Below, in pieces: positions 28,851 through 33,853 of a DNA stretch of 33,853 bases. How positions within the stretch are numbered: position 1 is the stretch's first letter; every line of letters begins with the position of its first letter. Made by a program: the position numbers and the translations under genes. Source of the DNA: Deinococcales bacterium (GTDB taxonomy: Bacteria; Deinococcota; Deinococci; Deinococcales; Trueperaceae); NCBI GenBank assembly GCA_012515535.1, contig JAAYYF010000013.1, positions 1-33,853 of the forward strand, read 5' to 3'. The notes below the pieces were generated by a model. It was not told the DNA's origin, searched no databases, and worked only from the letters and a program-made list of their open reading frames with translations.

Positions 28851-31800
28851 CAGCGCCCCTCCCCTTCGTGGTCCTCGGCCTCGAAGTCGCCGAGCGTGCC
28901 CGCCAGCGCGTCGACCTCCTGGCGCGTGGGCTGCGGCACCGGCTCGTCGCCGTGCTCGCGCGACCGGCGGATCGACTGGTGCGCCAGCGCGATGAGCATC
29001 AGCACCGTGGCGCCGATCACGAGGAAGAACACCCCGAGGTCGAACAGGGTGGCCGACACCAGGTGCACCTCACCCAGCAGCGGCAGGTCGACGTAGGCGT
29101 GCGCCGAGGTGAGGAACGGCTCGCCGAACAGCCACGAGCCCATGCCCGTGAGGGCGGCCACCAGCAGCCCGGCGCCGATCCAGCGCAGCGGCAGCACCCG
29201 CAGGCGCTCCTCCACGTAGCGCGTGCCGCTGGCCATGTACTGCAGGATGAAGGCGATGGCCATGGTCACGCCGGCGGCGAAGCCGCCGCCCGGCTGGTCG
29301 TGGCCGCGCAGGAACAGGAACACCGCGAACAGCGTGATGAGCGGGAAGAGCCGGTGCATCACCACGCGTGGCACGTGCAGGTAGTCGACCACCGTGTCGC
29401 CGACCTCGCGCTCCTCGCGCTGCAGGTCGTACTCACGCTGGTGCAGCTGCTGCTTGGGTTTGCCGAGCACCTCGCGCGCCGGGCGGAAGCGCCTGAGCAG
29501 CGCGAACACCGTGAGGCCCACGATGGCCAGCACGGTGATCTCGCCCATGGTGTCGAAGCCGCGGAAGTCGACGAGCAGCACGTTGACCACGTTCTTGCCG
29601 CCGCCGCCCTCGTAGGCGTTGCGCAGGAAGTAGCCCGAGATCCCCTCCACCGCCGGGCGCGTCATGGCGGCGTACGCCAGGGCGGCGACGCCGCCGCCGG
29701 CCGCCACGGCCAGCAGCATGTCGCGGCCGCGGCGCAGGCGCGCGCGCCACTCCTCGCGCTGGGGGCGCAGCGCCTCGTAGCGCTGCGGCAGCCAGCGGAG
29801 GCCGAGCAGCAGGAGCACGGTGGTGACGATCTCGACGAGCAGCTGGGTGACGGCCAGGTCGGGCGCCGAGAGCCACACGAAGGTGAGGCAGACCACCAGG
29901 CCCACGCCGCTGGTGAGGATGAGCGCCGCCAGGCGGTGGAACTTCGCCAGGTAGGCGGCGCCGATCGCCGCCGCGATGCCGAACGCCCACAGCGCCACGA
30001 ACGCCGGGTCGAGCTGGGTGAGCGGCAGCTCGCCGGCCAGCGGCACGCCCGCGCGGCCCAGGGCGCGCTCGAGGATGAGGGGCGACAGGCCCGCCAGCAG
30101 CCCCACCGTCACGAGCAGGAACAGCTGCGCCTGCAGGCGCCGCGTGCTGAGCAGGCGCGTGAGCGCGGTGGCGGAGGCGAAGACGGCGGAGAGCCCGGCG
30201 TCGAACAGCTGGCGCGCCCGCACGCGGCCCGCCCATGGCACGGTGCTGTAGTCGCGGTTGCCGAGGTAGCGGTAGAGCAGCGCGTAGCCCAGCACGCCGC
30301 CCGCCAGCGCCAGCATGCTCAGCAGCAGCGCCGGCGTGAAGCCGTGCCACAGCGCCAGGTTCAGCGCCGGGATGTTCGGCCCCAGCACGCCCGCCAGGGC
30401 GGTGGTCATGAGCGGCTCGACCACGAGGCCGGGGACGATGCCCACGATCAGGCAGATGGCCACCAGCAGCTCGATGGGCAGGCGCATCCACGCCACCGGC
30501 TCGTGCGGCTCGCGCGGCAGGTCGGTGGGCTTGGGCCCGAAGAACACCTGGTGGATGAAGCGCACCGAGTAGAGCACGCTGAAGGCGCTGCCGATGGTGG
30601 CGAACACCGGCAGCATGCGGTCGATCCAGGAGCCGGTGTGGAGCTCGAGCGTCTCGGTGAGGAACATCTCCTTGGAGATGAAGCCGTTGAGCAGCGGCAC
30701 GCCGGCCATGGCGCCGGCGGCGATGATGGCCAGCGCGCCCGTGAACGGCATGTAGCGCATCAGCCCCGACAGGCGCCGCACGTCGCGCGTGCCGGTCTCG
30801 TGGTCGATGACGCCGGCGGCCATGAACAGCGACGCCTTGAAGGTGGCGTGGTTGAACACGTGGAACACCGCCGCCGCCAGCGCCGCCGGGGTGGAGAGGC
30901 CGATGAGCAGGGTGATGAGGCCCAGGTGGCTGATGGTGGAGTAGGCGAGGATGCCCTTCAGGTCGTTCTGCACCACCGCGAACACGCCGCCCACCAGGAA
31001 GGTGAGCAGGCCCCCCAGGGTGACCACGAAGTACCAGGTCTCGGACCCCGACATCACCGGCCACAGGCGGATCATGAGGTAGACGCCCGCCTTCACCATG
31101 GTGGCCGAGTGCAGGTAGGCCGACACCGGCGTGGGCGCGGCCATGGCGTGCGGCAGCCAGAAGTGGAACGGGAACTGGGCGCTCTTGGTGAAGGCGCCCA
31201 CCAGGATCAGCGCCAGCGCCGGCACGAAGAAGGGGTGATCGCGCAGCACGTCGAAGGAGGCCAGCACCACGTCGATGTCGTAGGAGCCCACCACGTGCCC
31301 CACCACCAGCACGCCCGCCAGCAGGCAGAAGCCGCCCAGGGTGGTGATGACCAGCGCCATGCGCGCCCCGTCGCGGGCGTTGGCGTTGTGGTACCAGTAG
31401 CCGATCAGCAGGAACGACATGAGGCTCGTCATCTCCCAGAAGAAGACGAGCTGGACGAGGTTGCCCGACACCACCAGGCCCAGCATCGAGCCCATGAAGC
31501 CGAGCAGGTAGGCGTAGAAGCGCGGCACCGGGTCCTCGGACGACATGTAGTAGTGCGCGTACAGCACCACCAGGGCGCCGATGCCGGTGATCAGCAGGGC
31601 GAAGAGCCAGGAGACGCCGTCGAGGCGCCACGCCAGGTCGAGGCCCAGCTGCGGCAGCCACGACACGTGCTCGCGCACCACCGCCCCGCCCGTGATCTGC
31701 GGGTAGAGCAGCACCGTGGCCGCGAGCGCCGCCAGCGTGACGGCGCCGGCGAGGCCGGCGGCGAGGTTGCGCGCGTTGCTGGGCAGGAAGAGCGAGACCC

Positions 31801-31858
31801 CGCTGACGACGAACGGCAGCAGTACGAGGTAAGGGAGGAGGGACGCGTCTATGTTCAT
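28850..31858 (-). CDS. mrpA: Mrp Na+/H+ antiporter fused subunits A and B
   Basis: This 1002-residue subunit, the largest of the complex, combines a NuoL-like MrpA portion (about 1-800) with a C-terminal MrpB domain (about 825-1002, beginning YLHVPRVVMHRLFPLITLF and containing GHDQPGGGFAAG). In MrpA, E142 (FFWEMTSLMSFLL), K224 (AFTKSAQFPFHFWLPHAM) and K255 (HSATMVKAGVYLM) are the expected helix residues for ion movement. No separate mrpB gene exists here, and the fusion explains that. It is the first gene of the operon. A TAGAAT -10 lies about 46 bases upstream; the leader lacks a clear ribosome site. The complex exports Na+ in exchange for H+ and supports pH and salt homeostasis. Confidence 0.95.
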   Translation of the reverse strand: MNIDASLLPYLVLLPFVVSGVSLFLPSNARNLAAGLAGAVTLAALAATVLLYPQITGGAVVREHVSWLPQLGLDLAWRLDGVSWLFALLITGIGALVVLYAHYYMSSEDPVPRFYAYLLGFMGSMLGLVVSGNLVQLVFFWEMTSLMSFLLIGYWYHNANARDGARMALVITTLGGFCLLAGVLVVGHVVGSYDIDVVLASFDVLRDHPFFVPALALILVGAFTKSAQFPFHFWLPHAMAAPTPVSAYLHSATMVKAGVYLMIRLWPVMSGSETWYFVVTLGGLLTFLVGGVFAVVQNDLKGILAYSTISHLGLITLLIGLSTPAALAAAVFHVFNHATFKASLFMAAGVIDHETGTRDVRRLSGLMRYMPFTGALAIIAAGAMAGVPLLNGFISKEMFLTETLELHTGSWIDRMLPVFATIGSAFSVLYSVRFIHQVFFGPKPTDLPREPHEPVAWMRLPIELLVAICLIVGIVPGLVVEPLMTTALAGVLGPNIPALNLALWHGFTPALLLSMLALAGGVLGYALLYRYLGNRDYSTVPWAGRVRARQLFDAGLSAVFASATALTRLLSTRRLQAQLFLLVTVGLLAGLSPLILERALGRAGVPLAGELPLTQLDPAFVALWAFGIAAAIGAAYLAKFHRLAALILTSGVGLVVCLTFVWLSAPDLAVTQLLVEIVTTVLLLLGLRWLPQRYEALRPQREEWRARLRRGRDMLLAVAAGGGVAALAYAAMTRPAVEGISGYFLRNAYEGGGGKNVVNVLLVDFRGFDTMGEITVLAIVGLTVFALLRRFRPAREVLGKPKQQLHQREYDLQREEREVGDTVVDYLHVPRVVMHRLFPLITLFAVFLFLRGHDQPGGGFAAGVTMAIAFILQYMASGTRYVEERLRVLPLRWIGAGLLVAALTGMGSWLFGEPFLTSAHAYVDLPLLGEVHLVSATLFDLGVFFLVIGATVLMLIALAHQSIRRSREHGDEPVPQPTRQEVDALAGTLGDFEAEDHEGEGR

Positions 31859-31903
31859 CAGCGGAAGAGGTATCGGCCCGGGAACACCGGGCGCGGCTAG
31901 GTC

Positions 31904-31909
31904 ATTCTA
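31904..31909 (-). promoter_or_regulatory. Candidate -10 of the mrp operon
   Basis: The minus strand reads TAGAAT about 46 bases before the mrpA ATG. The predicted leader can form a CCCGG/CCGGG hairpin and has no good ribosome site. The rest of the 240-bp spacer (31859-32098) holds the terminator of the next gene and nothing else I recognise. Confidence 0.4.
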
Positions 31910-32037
31910 CGGGGAGGCGCGTGGGAGGCGGGTGAACCCCGATGCCGGCGCCACGTCCGGCGATGTGATACCGGGCGCCGGCTGCGGTGCACGGGGCGCG
32001 AGACCGTGGCTGGGGGCGCCGTAGGGGCCACACGACG

Positions 32038-32069
32038 GCGGCGGGGCGGCACGCGTGCCGCCCCGCCGC
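32038..32069 (-). terminator. 32-bp perfect palindrome after the exported Met-rich protein gene
   Basis: The sequence is a perfect palindrome centred on ACGCGT, with 16-base arms GCGGCGGGGCGGCACG. It starts 29 bases beyond the stop at 32099 and probably ends that transcript. No T tract follows on either strand. It could also form a cruciform. Confidence 0.6.
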
Positions 32070-32098
32070 TCGTTCGACGACGGTTACCTAAGCGGTGC

Positions 32099-32833
32099 TT
32101 ACTGGAAGAGGCCCTCGTCGATGGGGCCGTCGATGACGACGTCCTGGTAGGCCACCTCGGAGAAGAGCTGCCAGGCGCCGTCGGTGAGCATGTAGAGGCG
32201 CATGTCGGTGAAGGGCATCGAGAAGTCGGTGACCGGCTCGTCGAAGACCATGAGCATCTCGCCCTCGTCGGCGGGGATGTGGGCCCCCAGCAGCTCGCCG
32301 GAGGCGCCGAACACGTAGCGGATCTCGGGGGCCTCGGGGGCGTTCATCACGGTGGCGTCGCCGACGTAGGTGACCTGGTCGCCGACCAGCAGGCCGCCGT
32401 AGTCGACGGCGCCGTCGAAGGTGGCGCGCTCGGCCGCGTCCACGAGGCTACGGCTGGGGTCCTGCTCGAACATGTCCTCGAACTGGTCGGCGGTCCCCGG
32501 CGGGGCCGGCATCGTCATGCCCATCAAGACCATGGTGACGTTGCCGTCCACGATGCGGACCGTGGTCTGCATGCCCATCATGTCCATCACCGCCGCCAGG
32601 CGCTCGTTGTCGTAGTCGACCACCAGGCGGGTGCTGGTGGTGAAGGTCTCGTCGCCCATGTAGGTGGTGGTGATCATGGTGGTGTCGAGGGTGCTGATCT
32701 GCTCGCCGCCGCCGAGGCCCTCGAGCAGCTCGCGGGCGCGGGGGTCGATCTCCTGGGCGGAGGCGAAGGCCAGCAGGGCGGCCACGAGCAGCGCTGCCGC
32801 CAGCCGCGTCGGTCGGGTCGTGTGTCTCGTCAT
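32099..32833 (-). CDS. Exported protein of unknown function, LolA-like in outline
   Basis: This 244-residue protein has a signal peptide (1-25, ending FASAQ). The mature part is acidic and beta-rich. Phrases such as TSTRLVVDYDNERLAAVMDMMG, IVDGNVTMVLMGM, ATFDGAVDYGG and VFDEPVTDFSMPFTDMRLYM recall periplasmic outer-membrane lipoprotein-sorting-like proteins (LolA/LppX fold), but I cannot confirm the family. It is notably Met-rich, with MDMMGMQ and MVLMGMTM clusters around residues 88-115. I choose ATG 32833 because TAGCGT ends 7 bases upstream, which suits a leaderless start; a GTG three codons earlier would overlap that box too closely. It stands alone between the mrp operon and the SbcD-like gene. 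Confidence 0.6.
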   Translation of the reverse strand: MTRHTTRPTRLAAALLVAALLAFASAQEIDPRARELLEGLGGGEQISTLDTTMITTTYMGDETFTTSTRLVVDYDNERLAAVMDMMGMQTTVRIVDGNVTMVLMGMTMPAPPGTADQFEDMFEQDPSRSLVDAAERATFDGAVDYGGLLVGDQVTYVGDATVMNAPEAPEIRYVFGASGELLGAHIPADEGEMLMVFDEPVTDFSMPFTDMRLYMLTDGAWQLFSEVAYQDVVIDGPIDEGLFQ

Positions 32834-32840
32834 GCCATAC

Positions 32841-32846
32841 ACGCTA
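32841..32846 (-). promoter_or_regulatory. Candidate -10 of the exported protein gene (leaderless)
   Basis: The minus strand reads TAGCGT, identical to the miaA hexamer, 7 bases before the ATG at 32833. It decides between two possible starts. Confidence 0.4.
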
Positions 32847-32931
32847 ACGCAACTGGCCCGCGAGTGTGACGCGAAGCACCAAGCGGCCGGCTCAACGGGT
32901 TGTTTACCTAGGGTTGTACCAGTCGTGGATC

Positions 32932-32952
32932 GTGCGACGTTACATGTCGCAC
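32932..32952. promoter_or_regulatory. Inverted repeat between divergent genes
   Basis: GTGCGAC-GTTACAT-GTCGCAC is a perfect 7-base inverted repeat with a 7-base spacer. It lies in the 277-bp divergent region between the exported protein gene and the SbcD-like gene, in an AT-richer patch. It could be an operator; no matching regulator is identified. Otherwise I see nothing firm in this spacer. Confidence 0.35.
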
Positions 32953-33110
32953 CGGCGTGAGAGGATTATGTGACCGCGCGGCGGTGGCTGGGTTCGGGGG
33001 AACTGGCCGCCCCTGCGCGGTACTCTTTTCCCCGGACGCCACTCCCCGCCGCCACGCGGCGGCCGCGCATCCCGGCCGCCGGCGGTCGATCGCTAGCCCG
33101 AGGTACCCGC

Positions 33111-33853
33111 TTGAAGCTCCTCTGCGTCGCCGACATGCACCTGGGCAGGTTCCCAGCGCGCCTGCACCCCGACCTCCTCCCCCTGGCCTCCGAGCTGGGG
33201 CCCGCCGCCGCCTGGCGCAAGGCCGTGGACCGGGCCCTCGCCGAGGGGGTCGACGCCGTGCTGCTTGCCGGCGACCTCGTCGACGGGGGCGACGATTTCT
33301 TCGAGGCCTACGCCGACCTGCGCGCGGGCGTCGAGCGGCTCACCGCCGCCGGCGTGACCGTGGTGGCGGTGGCGGGCAACCACGACGTGGAGGTGCTGCC
33401 GCGCCTGGCCGAGGCGGTGCCGGGGCTGCGCCTGCTCGGCCGCGGCGGGCGCTGGGAGACGTGCGACCTCGAGGCCGGCGGCGCGCGCGTGCGCGTGGCG
33501 GGCTGGTCGTTCCCCCGCCGCTGGGTCGACGCCTCGCCGCTGGCCGACGGCGCCCTGGCCGCCGCGCTGGACGCCGCGGGGCCGGCGCCGGCGGCGGTGA
33601 TCGGCCTGCTCCACGCCGACCGCGACCAGGGCGGCAGCCGCTACGCCCCCGTCGCGAGCGCCGAGCTGGCGGCGGCGCCCGTGAGCGCCTGGCTGCTGGG
33701 CCACGTCCACGCGCCCGACCTGGCGCCCGCCGCCGGCGCGGGCGCGCGGCTGGCCGGTTACCTGGGCTCGCTCACCTCCAACGACCCCGGCGAGGGCGGC
33801 GCGCGCGGCGCCTGGCTGCTCGAGGTGGCCGCCGACGGCGCGCTGGACGCGCG
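33111..33853 (+). CDS. SbcD/Mre11-like metallophosphoesterase, 5' part (3' end outside window)
   Basis: The frame opens at TTG 33111 and stays open to the end of the window (247 codons). It encodes LKLLCVADMHLGRFP, the first metallophosphoesterase motif (D-x-H), then GDLVDGGDDFFEAY, VAGNHDVEVLPRLA, LLHADRDQG and LLGHVHAP. This is the complete order of metal ligands seen in SbcD, Mre11 and related DNA repair nucleases. SbcD acts with SbcC to cut hairpins and blocked DNA ends. TTG is favoured because GAGG lies 7 bases upstream and no ATG or GTG precedes motif 1; the first ATG would fall within it. An sbcC gene would be expected downstream. A general YkuE-like or calcineurin-type phosphoesterase is the alternative. 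Confidence 0.8.
   Translation, partial: MKLLCVADMHLGRFPARLHPDLLPLASELGPAAAWRKAVDRALAEGVDAVLLAGDLVDGGDDFFEAYADLRAGVERLTAAGVTVVAVAGNHDVEVLPRLAEAVPGLRLLGRGGRWETCDLEAGGARVRVAGWSFPRRWVDASPLADGALAAALDAAGPAPAAVIGLLHADRDQGGSRYAPVASAELAAAPVSAWLLGHVHAPDLAPAAGAGARLAGYLGSLTSNDPGEGGARGAWLLEVAADGALDA

Noticed and set aside
30846-30863. CACGTG with a GAACA right flank inside mrpA as a third parS site
   Set aside because: The left half (GTTGAA) does not match TGTTN, so only one half-site is present. The bases are explained by the coding sequence FNHV.
28868-31900. A 1010-codon open frame on the plus strand opposite mrpA
   Set aside because: It is rich in R, H, Q, A and E with no fold pattern and runs exactly antisense to a well-identified gene. 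It is a by-product of high third-position GC.

Overview
The window is very GC-rich, densely packed bacterial chromosome. Gene content suggests a member of the Deinococcota, perhaps near the Trueperaceae: a diderm envelope cluster of one LptC-like and two OstA/LptA-like proteins, a strong tendency to leaderless genes with a TANNNT hexamer 5-7 bases before the ATG, and short 4-base start/stop overlaps. The taxonomic placement is inference; no marker gene here settles it. I see no insertion sequence, phage gene or CRISPR array. Two parS-like sites built on GTTCCACGTGRAAC lie 18 kb apart, which suggests an origin-proximal location.

Region 1 (1-7300) is housekeeping and envelope: the 3' end of dnaJ, miaA divergent from a small heat shock protein, an lptC-ostA-ostA operon, greA, a tRNA-Ile2 (CAU) gene, a GrpB/nucleotidyltransferase fusion, and an alpha-toroid (prenyltransferase-like) protein whose first codons contain the first parS-like site.

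Region 2 (7260-13210) has a pentapeptide-repeat protein divergent from an exported PQQ-type sugar dehydrogenase, then a compact C-family (cbb3-type) cytochrome oxidase operon: ccoN, ccoO, a one-helix small subunit and a membrane cytochrome c with an unusual N-terminal beta domain. An FNR-like box and a 17-codon leader frame precede ccoN. A decayed fragment of a SufR-like Fe-S regulator follows it.

Region 3 (13211-19600, minus strand) holds a NodB-like exported protein that lacks one expected metal ligand, a subtilisin-like lipoprotein protease, and an aldo-keto reductase overlapping glucose-6-phosphate isomerase.

Region 4 (19634-23251) is a nitrite-respiration island. A cysteine-bearing Rrf2 regulator is divergent from an AniA-like copper nitrite reductase (nirK), followed by nirV and a SCO copper chaperone with a His-rich tail. 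An inverted repeat overlaps the predicted nirK -10 element. The SCO protein could serve both NirK and the cbb3 oxidase. No nitric oxide reductase is visible.

Region 5 (23318-31858, minus strand) has a GntR/HutC regulator, the second parS-like site, an MFS transporter, and a complete Mrp Na+/H+ antiporter operon (fused mrpAB, then C, D, E, F, G) joined by overlaps; the MFS gene overlaps the end of mrpG through a TTG start. The right end holds an exported Met-rich protein of unknown function and the 5' part of an SbcD/Mre11-like phosphoesterase with a TTG start.
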